A stretch of 64,000 bases of DNA from Kineosporia corallincola (GTDB lineage Bacteria > Actinomycetota > Actinomycetes > Actinomycetales > Kineosporiaceae). Below are positions 25,883 to 34,514 of the stretch, one piece after another. The position numbers were made by a program, and so were the translations under genes. The stretch is taken from contig NZ_JAHBAY010000002.1 in the NCBI RefSeq assembly GCF_018499875.1, positions 124,001-188,000 on the forward strand. The letters run 5' to 3'. Positions within the stretch are counted from its first letter, which is position 1, and every line of letters starts with the position of its first letter. The notes under the pieces are model-generated. The model saw only the letters and a list, made by a program, of their open reading frames with translations, was not told where the DNA came from and made no database searches.

Positions 25883-27541
25883 TCAGCCCGCCGCGCCCCG
25901 CCGCACCAGATCGGCCAGCACCGTCAGCGGCAGTGCCCCGTGCCCGAGCACGATGCCGTGGAAGGTGGTCAGGTCCAGGCCCGAGGACTCGCGCAGGCGC
26001 AGGATCTCCTGGCGTCCGGTGGCGTAGCCGAGGGCCTGGCCCGGCCAGCCGATGTACCGCACGATCTCCTGGCGGATCTCGCTCTCGGTGGCCGTGGTGT
26101 TCTCCCGCATGTACGCCTCGGCCCGCGAGCGGGACCAGCCGAAGGCGTGCATGCCGGTGTCGACCACCAGCCGGGCCGCGCGCAGCGCCGACAGCGACAG
26201 CATGCCCAGCAGCTGGAGGTCGTCGGAGTACAGGCCCAGGTCGTCGGCCAGCCGCTCCGCGTACAGGCCCCAGCCCTCGGTGAACGCGCCCAGCTCGGTG
26301 TCGATGTGCCGCCGCCAGCGCGGGATCTCGAGCTGCTGCATGGCCGCGATCTGGAGGTGGTGGCCGGGCACCGACTCGTGGAAGGTCAGGGCCTCGCAGT
26401 CGTAGCGCGGGGTCTGCGCGGCGCCGGCGGTGCTCAGGAAGAACGCACCCGGCCGGGAACCGTCGAGCGCGGCGGGCCGGTAGTAGGCGGTGGCCGCGCC
26501 CTCGGCGTCGGCGCCGCTGATCGACTCGATCGTGCACGGCGGGATCGGGCCGTGCCCGAACGCCCGGCCCGCGGCTGCCTCGGCAGTGGTCAGCGCGGTG
26601 CGGCAGCGGTCGATCATGTCCTGCGCCGAGGTGTAGCGCAGCGCCGGGTCCTCCCGCAGCCGCGCGGCGATGGCCGGCAGCTCGGTGAGCCCGAGCGCCC
26701 GTCCGCCGATCTCGGCCCAGCGCCCGCGCAGCTCGTCGATCAGCTCCAGGCCCAGCTGGTGCAGTTCACCGGCCGTGCGCGTGGTGGTGGTGTGCCGGCG
26801 CACGGCGTCGGCGTAGCCGGCCTCACCGTCGTCCACAAATTTTATGCCCACGTGCTCGTCGTCACGGGCGCCGGCCAGCAGCACCCGGTGCGTCAGCGCC
26901 AGCTCCTCCAGCGCCGGGCGGATCCGCTCGCGCAGCAGGTCGGCCGCCTGTTCCTGCAACCGGGCACCGGCCGGCGAACCGGTCGGGTCCAGCAGCGCGT
27001 CCACGTCGGCGTCCACCGACAGCGACGCCGTGATCTGCGCGATCGCCTGCTCCAGCCCGGCCCGCGTGGACGGCCGCCCGCGCGCCGCCTCATCCCGCCC
27101 CCGCGCGGCCAGCGCCCGCAGGACCGCGGGAATGCCCTCCAGCCGGGCCAGGTAGCGTTCCGCGCCCTCGTCGTCCGTGATCGTCATCGCCGGGACCGCC
27201 TGGAAGATCAGGCCCTGCCGGGACACGTAGCCGCCGCCCGAGACGCTGGCCGCCCACAGCGCGTGGGTGGCGTCGCCGTGCGCGCCGGAGACCAGCTCGG
27301 TCAGCACGGCGTGGTCGACCCGCTGCTCGTCGCTCAGCTGCGCCGTGTCGAGAACCGCCAGCTCGCCGAGGATTCCGGCGAAGGTGGCGGCCGCCGCGTC
27401 ACCGGCCGCGATGCTCGGGTCGCCGGCCAGGTGGTCGAACTCCGACAGCCCCAGCAGCGTGGAGTTGAACGGCTCCAGGGTGTGCTGGGTGCGGAAGTAG
27501 CGCTCGCCGAGGGCGTCCAGCTGCTGCGCCGCGGGAGTCAC
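25883..27541 (-). CDS. DUF885 family metallopeptidase-like protein
   Basis: A 552-residue DUF885 protein. The zinc-site signature HESVPGHHLQ (an HExxH variant spaced HESxxGHH) and the downstream TEGWGLYAE are characteristic; some members have carboxypeptidase-like activity. The N-terminus (residues 1-150) is the helical cap. No signal peptide, so cytoplasmic. GTG 27541 overlaps the stop of the proline iminopeptidase gene by GTGA, making a two-gene peptidase operon that could complete peptide breakdown. One unusual TTT ATG patch near 26840 stands out but does not break the frame. Confidence 0.82.
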   Translation of the reverse strand: MTPAAQQLDALGERYFRTQHTLEPFNSTLLGLSEFDHLAGDPSIAAGDAAAATFAGILGELAVLDTAQLSDEQRVDHAVLTELVSGAHGDATHALWAASVSGGGYVSRQGLIFQAVPAMTITDDEGAERYLARLEGIPAVLRALAARGRDEAARGRPSTRAGLEQAIAQITASLSVDADVDALLDPTGSPAGARLQEQAADLLRERIRPALEELALTHRVLLAGARDDEHVGIKFVDDGEAGYADAVRRHTTTTRTAGELHQLGLELIDELRGRWAEIGGRALGLTELPAIAARLREDPALRYTSAQDMIDRCRTALTTAEAAAGRAFGHGPIPPCTIESISGADAEGAATAYYRPAALDGSRPGAFFLSTAGAAQTPRYDCEALTFHESVPGHHLQIAAMQQLEIPRWRRHIDTELGAFTEGWGLYAERLADDLGLYSDDLQLLGMLSLSALRAARLVVDTGMHAFGWSRSRAEAYMRENTTATESEIRQEIVRYIGWPGQALGYATGRQEILRLRESSGLDLTTFHGIVLGHGALPLTVLADLVRRGAAG

Positions 27542-28506
27542 GAGCGCTCCGCGAAGGTGTCGGTGGCGGTGATCAGCGCGTCCAGGATGCTCGGCTCGTC
27601 GTAGGCGTGCCCGGCGTCTTCGAGCAGGACGAACTCGGCGTGCGGCAGCGCCTGGTGCAGGTCCCAGGCGGTGGTGGCGGGGGTGCAGATGTCGTAGCGG
27701 CCCTGCACGATCACCGTCGGGATGCCGGCCAGGCGGGGTGCGTCGGCGATCAGCTGGCCGGGCGTGAACCAGCCGTCGTGCCGGAAGTAGTGGTTCTCGA
27801 TGCGGGCGAAAGCCGTTGCCCCCAGCGGCTCCTGGGCCGCCTCGATGAGGTCGGGGCGGGGCTGCACGGTGAGGTTGGAGAACTCCCAGGTGGCCCAGGC
27901 CACCGCGGCGCGCTGGTGCACGGCCGGGTCCTCGTCGAACAGCAGCTTGGCGTAGTTGTCGATCAGATGCCCCGGCACACGGTCGTTCTCGGGCAGCGCC
28001 CCGATGAAACCGGCCCACGAGTCCGGCGCGATGTTGGCGGCCGGGCCCTCGTAGAACCACTCCAGCTCACTGCGGCGCAGCGTGAAGATGCCGCGCAGCA
28101 CCAGCTCGCTGACCCGGTCCGGATGCTTCTGCGCGTAGGCCAGCGCCAGCGCCGAGCCCCACGACCCGCCGAACACCTGCCAGGTGCCGATTCCCCGCTC
28201 CTGCCGCAGCAGTTCCAGGTCGGCGACCAGGTGCCAGGTGGTGTTCGCGGACATGTCCACGGCCGGGTCGCTCGCGTGCGGCAGGCTGCGCCCGCAGCCG
28301 CGCTGGTCGATCAGCAGGATGCGGTAGCGGGACGGGTCGAACAGCCGCCGGTGCCGGGCCGAGGCGCCGCCGCCCGGACCGCCGTGCAGGAACACCACCG
28401 GCTTGCCGTGCGGGTTGCCGCACTCCTCCCAGTAGACCGAGTGCCCGTCACCGGCCTCCAGCATGCCGCTGGCGTGGGGTTCGATCGGGGGGTACAGCTC
28501 GCGCAC
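27538..28506 (-). CDS. pip: proline iminopeptidase
   Basis: A 322-residue alpha/beta-hydrolase that removes N-terminal proline from peptides (family S33). HGGPGGGAS forms the oxyanion region, GGSWGS is the nucleophile elbow, Asp in GRYDICTP and His in DAGHAYDEP complete the triad. Family pattern DQRGCGRS..HAS and WEFSNLT confirm it. GTG 28506 has AGAGGA five bases upstream. It is transcribed ahead of the DUF885 peptidase with a 4-base overlap. Confidence 0.93.
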   Translation of the reverse strand: MRELYPPIEPHASGMLEAGDGHSVYWEECGNPHGKPVVFLHGGPGGGASARHRRLFDPSRYRILLIDQRGCGRSLPHASDPAVDMSANTTWHLVADLELLRQERGIGTWQVFGGSWGSALALAYAQKHPDRVSELVLRGIFTLRRSELEWFYEGPAANIAPDSWAGFIGALPENDRVPGHLIDNYAKLLFDEDPAVHQRAAVAWATWEFSNLTVQPRPDLIEAAQEPLGATAFARIENHYFRHDGWFTPGQLIADAPRLAGIPTVIVQGRYDICTPATTAWDLHQALPHAEFVLLEDAGHAYDEPSILDALITATDTFAERS

Positions 28507-28560
28507 GGTGGTCCTCTCGCAGGGTTCTGACGGGCCCGGTCAGGATAGGCCGCGCGTTTT

Positions 28561-29475
28561 TCACCGCAGCGGCAGCACCCAGAACAGCCCCTCGATCCGC
28601 GCCGCCACCGAGGCCTCGCGGCTGACCCGGTACACCCCGGCCTCCAGCACGGGAAGGTGCAGCTGCCAGGCCGCGCCGCCCGGGTCGGCGGTGACGTCGC
28701 TGTCGATCGTGAGCACGGTGTCGGAGGGCACCATCACCCACCGATCGCCCTCGTACCGTTCCACCCGGGCCCGGGTGGTGTACTCGCCGACGTCGCGGTC
28801 CGGGTCGAAGTCGCCCGAGCGCGGGTCGCGGCGTCGCGTGTCGAACGCCAGCCGCCCCTCCTGCCCGGCCGGCAGCACCCCGCCGCCGCCGAACACGATC
28901 CCGGTCGCGGGCCGGGGCAGGGTGCGGGCCGCCTCGCCGCCGACCTGCACGATGCCGCTCGCCCCACCCAGCACCACCCGGTACCAGCCGGCGTCCACCC
29001 CCTCCAGGCGCGTCCACACCGGCGCCGCGAAACCGCCCGGCGGCGCGGTGAACGCGACCATCGGCACGATCACGTCCTCGTCCAGGGGGAACAGCCGGCC
29101 GGCCGGGGCGTCCGGGCCGATGCCGGTGGTCAGCCGCCGGTGGTCCGACCAGTGCGAGCCGTCCCAGCGCTGGAGCGTGCCGGCCACCCCGGTGCTGCGG
29201 TCCTCACCGGTGGGATTGACCAGGATCAGCGCCACCTCGGCACCCACCGGCACCGACGACGGGCTGACCGCCACGTGCGCCCGGCCGGGTTCACCGGCCG
29301 GTGGCGGCGCCACGACCTCCGAGCTGCCCGTGCCCTCCGCGTCCGACATCGTGCTCCCTCCTCGCCACGGCCCGATCACCACGGTCACGATGGCCACGAT
29401 CGCGGTCACCGCCATCGCTGTCGACAGGAGCTGACGCCCCTGCCCGTCGTCCGGCTCGTACATCGGGTGTGCCAT
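28561..29475 (-). CDS. hypothetical single-pass membrane protein
   Basis: About 304 residues that I do not recognise. After a short Asp/Gly-rich N-terminus, one hydrophobic segment (about residues 18-40, AMAVTAIVAIVTVVIG) anchors it, and the remaining 260 residues should be outside. That part is rich in beta-like motifs (VAVSPSSVPVGAEVALILVNPTGE, GVYRVSREASV), reminiscent of immunoglobulin-like folds. ATG 29475 follows GAGGGGG at about nine bases; upstream sequence in the same frame to 29547 lacks coding character. It stands between the Pip gene and a strong palindrome. Confidence 0.6.
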   Translation of the reverse strand: MAHPMYEPDDGQGRQLLSTAMAVTAIVAIVTVVIGPWRGGSTMSDAEGTGSSEVVAPPPAGEPGRAHVAVSPSSVPVGAEVALILVNPTGEDRSTGVAGTLQRWDGSHWSDHRRLTTGIGPDAPAGRLFPLDEDVIVPMVAFTAPPGGFAAPVWTRLEGVDAGWYRVVLGGASGIVQVGGEAARTLPRPATGIVFGGGGVLPAGQEGRLAFDTRRRDPRSGDFDPDRDVGEYTTRARVERYEGDRWVMVPSDTVLTIDSDVTADPGGAAWQLHLPVLEAGVYRVSREASVAARIEGLFWVLPLR

Positions 29476-29548
29476 GTCCGCTCGCCCCCTCGCGCTCGCA
29501 CAGACTTCGACGTGCAGGGACGCCCGGACGTTCCGGTGAGCCCGCAAA

Positions 29549-29594
29549 GCGATCGCGGCCCGGGCCCCTGATCAGGGGCCCGGGCCGCGATCGC
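29549..29594 (-). terminator. 46-bp perfect palindrome, terminator of the PD-(D/E)XK-like gene
   Basis: A perfect 46-bp palindrome with 23-bp arms and no spacer, ending in GCGATCGC on both sides, centred on TGATCA. It lies 19 bases past the stop of the gene at 29613 and in front of the start of the gene at 29475. A hairpin this long should end transcription in either direction. Confidence 0.75.
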
Positions 29595-29612
29595 GCGGTG
29601 GGGTGCGGTGGA

Positions 29613-30776
29613 TCAGCCCACGGGCACCGGCTCGTCGGCGGAGTCGCGAGGAGCCGGGACGACGGAGGCGCCAGAGGCGGGCGGCGCCTGCATCGCCTCG
29701 GTCAGGTGCTGGAGGGTGGAGGCCACCAGCTGGGCCAGGGCGAACCGGTCCAGGTCGGCCACGGCCAGGTCGAACTGGGTGGACAGGCGCTGACCGCGCT
29801 CGTGGTAGAACACCGGGTGCCGGCGCGGGGACGACCCGCTCACCTTGCGGTCACGCCACTGGAGGGCGGCGGCCGCGTCGACCGGGCCCATGAAACCGGC
29901 CTTCTCGCCCGGGTCCTGGAGGTAGGGGGCCAGGTAGGGCAGCCCGCTCTGCTCCAGGTTGTCCACCAGCGCCTGGTACGACAGGGCCCCGGCGATCCGC
30001 AGCGCCACCTCGTGCGCCTCGGTGACGGCCTCACCGGCCGGCACGTCGGTGCCCGAGGCGTCGACGCACGCGCGCAGCACCCAGTGCGCCGGGTGGTCGG
30101 CCGTGGCCTGCTCCAGGCAGTGCACGTCCACCCCGGCCCACACGGGCCCGGAGTAGTCGTCCGGGCGCAGGCGCGCGACGAACGTGGGACGCCCTCCGGC
30201 GTGCGTCTCGGACCGCACCTCGAAGTCGCAGCCGGGAATGTCGAGCAGGAGCTGCTCGATGTTCTCGGTGACCCGGCGGGTCAGCACGTCCGGGGCGAAC
30301 CAGCCGGAGATCTGCGCCAGCGGCTCGTCGGCCTGCTCGTTCCAGGTGCGCAGCGTGCCGGTGATCTGGCGGGCCAGCCACCCGACGTCGGGCCGTTCCT
30401 CCCAGACCGCGAACACGTCGATGAGCGAGAGCATCCGCCACGGCGACGGGGCCCGGCGCTCGCGCCGGTCCAGGGCGACCAGGAACAGCGACGCCGAGGG
30501 AAAGGCCTGCTGGTAGCGGGCCAGTTGCTGGCGCTGGGGCCCGGCCGAGTCCTTCAGCTGGAGCACAGCCACGGGGGCGTCGTCGCCGTCGCGGATCAGC
30601 AGGTCGACCCGGCCGTCACCGGCCAGGTGCTCACGGTGGACGGTGTGCCCACCGGCCGGCAGTTCGAGCAGCTGCGTCAGCGGGTCCGGGTCGTGCGAGA
30701 ACAGGAAGGCCAGCAGATCGCTGATCGTGTTCTCGTCCCGCAGGATCCGCCCGGTCTGGACGTCGAACGCTTCCAC
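29613..30776 (-). CDS. PD-(D/E)XK nuclease-like hypothetical protein
   Basis: A 387-residue cytoplasmic protein. Its first 95 residues resemble the PD-(D/E)XK fold used by restriction-type nucleases: helix (TISDLLAFLFSHD), strand with D58 (GRVDLLI), strand ending Q73-L-K75 (VAVLQLKDSAG) and a following helix QRQQLARYQQAF. The second acidic residue is replaced by Gln, which some active nucleases tolerate, so activity is uncertain. The remaining 290 residues have no domain I can name. GTG 30776 follows GGGAG. It is alone, with a terminator behind it, and no methylase is nearby. Confidence 0.55.
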   Translation of the reverse strand: MEAFDVQTGRILRDENTISDLLAFLFSHDPDPLTQLLELPAGGHTVHREHLAGDGRVDLLIRDGDDAPVAVLQLKDSAGPQRQQLARYQQAFPSASLFLVALDRRERRAPSPWRMLSLIDVFAVWEERPDVGWLARQITGTLRTWNEQADEPLAQISGWFAPDVLTRRVTENIEQLLLDIPGCDFEVRSETHAGGRPTFVARLRPDDYSGPVWAGVDVHCLEQATADHPAHWVLRACVDASGTDVPAGEAVTEAHEVALRIAGALSYQALVDNLEQSGLPYLAPYLQDPGEKAGFMGPVDAAAALQWRDRKVSGSSPRRHPVFYHERGQRLSTQFDLAVADLDRFALAQLVASTLQHLTEAMQAPPASGASVVPAPRDSADEPVPVG

Positions 30777-30979
30777 GTGTCTCCCATTGGCTCGTCTGAC
30801 TGGCTTGCAGCCTGCGGTCGGTCACGGCGGCGCAGAGCTGAAGGTTTCCCGGGCAGTTCCCCCGCAGGAGCAGCGAGAGCGTGGGCCACCGGAGCGAACC
30901 CCACCCCTTCGGCGCACATCCGTGCGGGGGACGTCGACCGGGCGGTCAGCCGGTCGATCAGCCGAGACGGAGGACGTCG

Positions 30980-32437
30980 ATGCCCTCGCAGAACACCCCG
31001 CCGGGCCCGCATGCGCCCTGGGACCAGCTGGCCGCGGACCGGCACTGCCCCAACTGCGACCTCCAGGTGCACGACGACTGGGCGTTCTGCGAGTACTGCG
31101 GCGTCGACCTGGTGCAGCAACAGCCAATGGTGGACGACGAACACCCGCAACCCGCACCGTCGTCCGGCCGATCCGTCCGTGAGCAGGTCCTGGCCGTCTA
31201 CGGCGACAGCGTGCCCTCGGCCGCCGCCGTGCTCCAGACGGTGCCGGGGGAGCAGACGCCCGCGGGCCGGGTCCCGGCGGCGCCGCCCACGCCGGCCGCG
31301 CTGGGAGGTGGGACGCCGGCGCAGCCGCTCGCCGACGTCCTTCGTGGTGCTGTTCCGGCTCAGACGACCGTGGTGGGGACGCCCGTGGGCGCCTCCGAGG
31401 AGCCCGGCCTGGCCGGCGCGCCGGCTCCCGTGGGGCCGGACTCCCCGGACAACCAGGACGCCCCGGGCGGCCGGCGCCAGCCGCCCCCGTTGCGGGCCGT
31501 GCTGCTCTCCGCGTACGAGGGAGCGGCCGTCGGCGTGCTGGGCCACCACGTGCACCTCGCCACGCCGGCGCTGCCCGGCGCTGCCGTGTCCCCGGCGCCG
31601 CGCCCGGACAGCGACGGGCGGTCCGCGCTGCCGGCTGACGGGACCAGCGGGACCGGCGGGACCGGCGGGGTGGACCGGACCGGGGCGGCGCCGGGTGCCG
31701 GTGCTCCGGTCGCCGTGCCTGGTGCTCCGGTCGCCATGCCCGGTGCCCCGGTCGCCGGGCCCGGTGGTGCCGGGGGCGTGCCCGGTCCTGGTGCGGCGCC
31801 GGGAGCGGGCGGCACGTCGGCGGGAGAGCCGGCTGCGGGGCAGGGCACGGGTGACGCGGGTCCTGCGGTGGGGCCGGTGGGTGCGCCGGTTGTTCCCGGA
31901 AACCTCTCGGGCCCAGCCGCTCCGGCCGACCCGGGCGCTCCTGCGGGACCCGGTGGCCCGTCGGGGACGGGGGGAGCAACAGCCGTGGGTGGTGGCCTCT
32001 CCGGGCCGGGAAGTGTTCCAGGAGTGGCGAATCCGGGTGCTCTGCCGGGGCCGCAGCGCGATCCGGGAGTGGGAGGTCTGCCCGGGCCCGGCGCCGCGCT
32101 CGCTCCAGCGACCCTCACCGCCGGGGCGCCCTCCGCGCCGGCCGCCGGGGCCGTTCCCGGCGCGGGCGTCGGTGGCCTGTCCGGCCTCACCGTCGTCCAT
32201 CCAACCGCGGCCGGCGGCGAGACGCTGCCCCGCGTGAGCGGGAACCCGCCCCCGATGACACGACCCGCGTCCCTGCTCACCGGGCCGCAGGCCGCCGGGA
32301 AGCCGGCCGCGCCCGAAACGCCTCCCGCACCCAGCAGCACGCAGAAACCGCCGGAGCCGCCGCAGCGCCCGGCGACGGTCTACCAGGCGCCGGCCCCGAG
32401 GTACCCGAACCCGTTGTCCGGGCCCGGCGGAATGTGA
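30980..32437 (+). CDS. zinc-ribbon protein with long collagen-like Gly/Pro/Ala-rich region
   Basis: 485 residues. The N-terminus holds a zinc ribbon (CPNC at 23-26 and CEYC at 37-40) followed by SVREQVLAVYGDSVPSAAAVLQ. From about residue 100 it becomes a low-complexity tail of Gly, Pro and Ala with GAPVA(V/M/G)P repeats and collagen-like GxP triplets. No membrane anchor or signal peptide is seen. ATG 30980 follows GGAGGA at five bases; the frame is open earlier but uncharacteristic. Actinobacteria often use such zinc-ribbon proteins as intracellular scaffolds. The tail is repetitive and probably variable. Confidence 0.65.
   Translation: MPSQNTPPGPHAPWDQLAADRHCPNCDLQVHDDWAFCEYCGVDLVQQQPMVDDEHPQPAPSSGRSVREQVLAVYGDSVPSAAAVLQTVPGEQTPAGRVPAAPPTPAALGGGTPAQPLADVLRGAVPAQTTVVGTPVGASEEPGLAGAPAPVGPDSPDNQDAPGGRRQPPPLRAVLLSAYEGAAVGVLGHHVHLATPALPGAAVSPAPRPDSDGRSALPADGTSGTGGTGGVDRTGAAPGAGAPVAVPGAPVAMPGAPVAGPGGAGGVPGPGAAPGAGGTSAGEPAAGQGTGDAGPAVGPVGAPVVPGNLSGPAAPADPGAPAGPGGPSGTGGATAVGGGLSGPGSVPGVANPGALPGPQRDPGVGGLPGPGAALAPATLTAGAPSAPAAGAVPGAGVGGLSGLTVVHPTAAGGETLPRVSGNPPPMTRPASLLTGPQAAGKPAAPETPPAPSSTQKPPEPPQRPATVYQAPAPRYPNPLSGPGGM
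31700..31762 (+). repeat. three tandem 21-bp repeats in the Gly/Pro-rich gene
   Basis: Three near-identical in-frame 21-bp units (31700-31720, 31721-31741, 31742-31762) encode GAPVAVP, GAPVAMP and GAPVAGP. Copy number in a Gly/Pro tail such as this can change by slippage. Confidence 0.8.
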
Positions 32438-32569
32438 TGCGGGTGCACCGCGCCGGGCGCGGAACGGTGCCCCGGGCAGACCCGACGCCAGGGCGTGCGG
32501 ACCGGCGGTGGGAGGATTCCGGACGCCCGGTCAGCACGGCACCCGGTGCCGGGCAGGAAGGAGCCCGCA

Positions 32570-33556
32570 GTGGCCGCGGGATCGCAGCCGACGGCGCGGC
32601 GGGATCACCTGTCCCGGCTGATCGACCTCATCGAAGTACGCGGTGTGCTCTCCGGCGGATTCGCCGTCGGCGGTCGCTGGCACACGCAGTTCCAGCCGCA
32701 GTCCCCACTGAAGCTCATCGCGGTGGCCGGCGGCACCGCGGTGGTGAGTGCCGACGGCGTCGCCCCGCTCACCCTGCGCGGTGGGGATGTCGCCATTCTC
32801 ACCGGGCGCTCCAGCGTCGTGCTCGAAGACGCCCAGCAGACGGACGGCCTCCAGCGCCGGTTCACCACCCGGGCCGGTGAGGGCTTCGTCCGCGTCGGAA
32901 CCAGTGACCAGGTCACCGTTCTGGGCGGCCACCTGAGCGTGAACCCGGTCGGCGCGCAGATCCTGATGCGGTCCCTGCCCGAGGCGCTGGTGGTCAGGCA
33001 GTCACCCGGCCGGAGCGCTGACATCCGGTGGCTTCTCGACCGGCTGACCACCGAGATGATCGCCGGATGTCCCGGGAGCAGCGTGGCCGTCGAACTGTCC
33101 TCGCAACTCCTGCTGCTGGAAATCCTGCGGATCGCCGCCGCCGACGCCGCGCTGGTGCGGACCGGCGTCCTGCGGGCCCTGGGCGATGACCTCCTGCGCC
33201 CCGCACTGGAAGGCATCCACGACGAACCAGGTCGTGCGTGGAAGCTCGACGAACTCGCCCGGCGCTCGGCGATGTCGCGCAGTTCCTTCGCGGAGCGATT
33301 CACCTCCGTCCTCGGCGAATCGCCACTGGCCTACCTCACCCGGGTCCGGATGCTGACCGCCCAGAGACTCCTGCTGCACACCGGGCGCAGCGTCAGCGAT
33401 GTCGCCGCGGAGGTCGGATACGGCTCGGACAGCGCCTTCAGCACGGCATTCCGCCGCGTGGTCGGGGTCTCACCGAGAAACTTCCGCGACGAACACCGGA
33501 CGATCACGAAAGTTGTCCGGCAGATCGCTCATCAGCGGCCCGGTGAACGTTCCTAA
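32570..33556 (+). CDS. AraC-family transcriptional regulator with cupin domain
   Basis: About 328 residues. The N-terminal half is a cupin-like sensing domain (FAVGGRWHTQF, VVSADGVAPLTLRGGDVAIL). The C-terminal 100 residues have two helix-turn-helix units (LDELARRSAMSRSSFAERFTSVLGESPLAYLTRVRM and VSDVAAEVGYGSDSAFSTAFRRVVGVSPRNFR). GTG 32570 follows AAGGAG at six bases. It sits 57 bases before an SDR gene on the same strand and may regulate it. A hairpin of 7 bp lies in the gap at 33569-33588. Confidence 0.88.
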   Translation: MAAGSQPTARRDHLSRLIDLIEVRGVLSGGFAVGGRWHTQFQPQSPLKLIAVAGGTAVVSADGVAPLTLRGGDVAILTGRSSVVLEDAQQTDGLQRRFTTRAGEGFVRVGTSDQVTVLGGHLSVNPVGAQILMRSLPEALVVRQSPGRSADIRWLLDRLTTEMIAGCPGSSVAVELSSQLLLLEILRIAAADAALVRTGVLRALGDDLLRPALEGIHDEPGRAWKLDELARRSAMSRSSFAERFTSVLGESPLAYLTRVRMLTAQRLLLHTGRSVSDVAAEVGYGSDSAFSTAFRRVVGVSPRNFRDEHRTITKVVRQIAHQRPGERS

Positions 33557-33613
33557 CCTGATGGCTACCGGCAGGCGACGACCTGCCGAAAACCCATCAG
33601 AAAGCAGGAATTC

Positions 33614-34480
33614 ATGGTCAACGTCCTGGTCACCGGCACCGGGTCCGGCTTCGGCCGGCTCATCACCACGACGCTGATCGGCGCCGGCCATCAGGTGGCG
33701 GCCACCGTGCGCGATCCCGCGGGCCGGGACGCCGAACGGGCCACGGCGCTGCGGGAGGAGGGTGCTCTGGTGATCGGCATGGACGTCACGGACGACGTGA
33801 GCGTCCGCACCGGCGTGGATGCCGCGATCGCTGGGTTCGGCACACTCGATGCCGTGGTCAACAATGCCGGCCTGGGGGCCCTCGGCCTGGCCGAGACGTA
33901 CTCACCGCGGGACTGGCAGAACATTTTCGACGTCAACGTCTTCGGCGTTCAGCGTGTCACCCGTGCCGTGGCTCCCCACTTCCGCCGGCGACGGAAAGGG
34001 TTGTTCCTGCTCATCTCCAGCATGACCGCGAAGCTGCCGATCCCGTTCCAGGGCCCCTACGGTGCGTCCAAGGCGGCGGCCGAGTCGCTGGCCGAGTCGT
34101 ACCGGCTGGAGTTGGCCCCCTCCGGCATCGAGTCGGCGATCATCGAGCCCAACGGGTTCCCCACCGAGTTCCTCGGCAAGACCCTCCTGGCAGATCCCGA
34201 CGAATGGCGTTCCGCCTACGGGGAACTCGCTGATCTCCCGCTGGCAGCCCTCCAGGCCTACCGGCAGCGTTTCGCCCAGGTGCCCGAGCACAGCCCGCAG
34301 CTGGTCGCCGACGCGACCCTGCGCCTGCTCGAACTGCCCCACGGCACCCGCCCGTTCCGCACCACCGTGGACCGGCTGGGTCTGGCCACCGCCCTCGAGC
34401 GCGTCAACGCCGTCAACGAGTCCGTCCGGGAGGAACTCTGGAAGCAGATGGGCGTTGCCGACCTGCTGATCGTCCGCTGA
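33614..34480 (+). CDS. SDR-family oxidoreductase
   Basis: A 288-residue short-chain dehydrogenase. TGTGSGFG is the nucleotide-binding motif, NNAGLG the structural motif, Ser in ISSM and YGASK the catalytic centre. The extended C-terminus (about 60 residues, LPLAALQAYRQRFAQVPEHSPQLVADATLRLLEL) is typical of actinobacterial SDRs of the retinol-dehydrogenase-like group. ATG 33614 follows AGGA. Possibly controlled by the upstream AraC regulator. Substrate unknown. Confidence 0.87.
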   Translation: MVNVLVTGTGSGFGRLITTTLIGAGHQVAATVRDPAGRDAERATALREEGALVIGMDVTDDVSVRTGVDAAIAGFGTLDAVVNNAGLGALGLAETYSPRDWQNIFDVNVFGVQRVTRAVAPHFRRRRKGLFLLISSMTAKLPIPFQGPYGASKAAAESLAESYRLELAPSGIESAIIEPNGFPTEFLGKTLLADPDEWRSAYGELADLPLAALQAYRQRFAQVPEHSPQLVADATLRLLELPHGTRPFRTTVDRLGLATALERVNAVNESVREELWKQMGVADLLIVR

Positions 34481-34514
34481 CCGAACCCCCTGAAGGCGCC
34501 GGAGTTCCTCGACC

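Noticed and set aside
33569-33588. Terminator after the AraC gene (7-bp stem CGGCAGG/CCTGCCG)
   Set aside because: The stem is short and followed by A rather than T, and it sits directly before the SDR start. It may form but I cannot call it a terminator.
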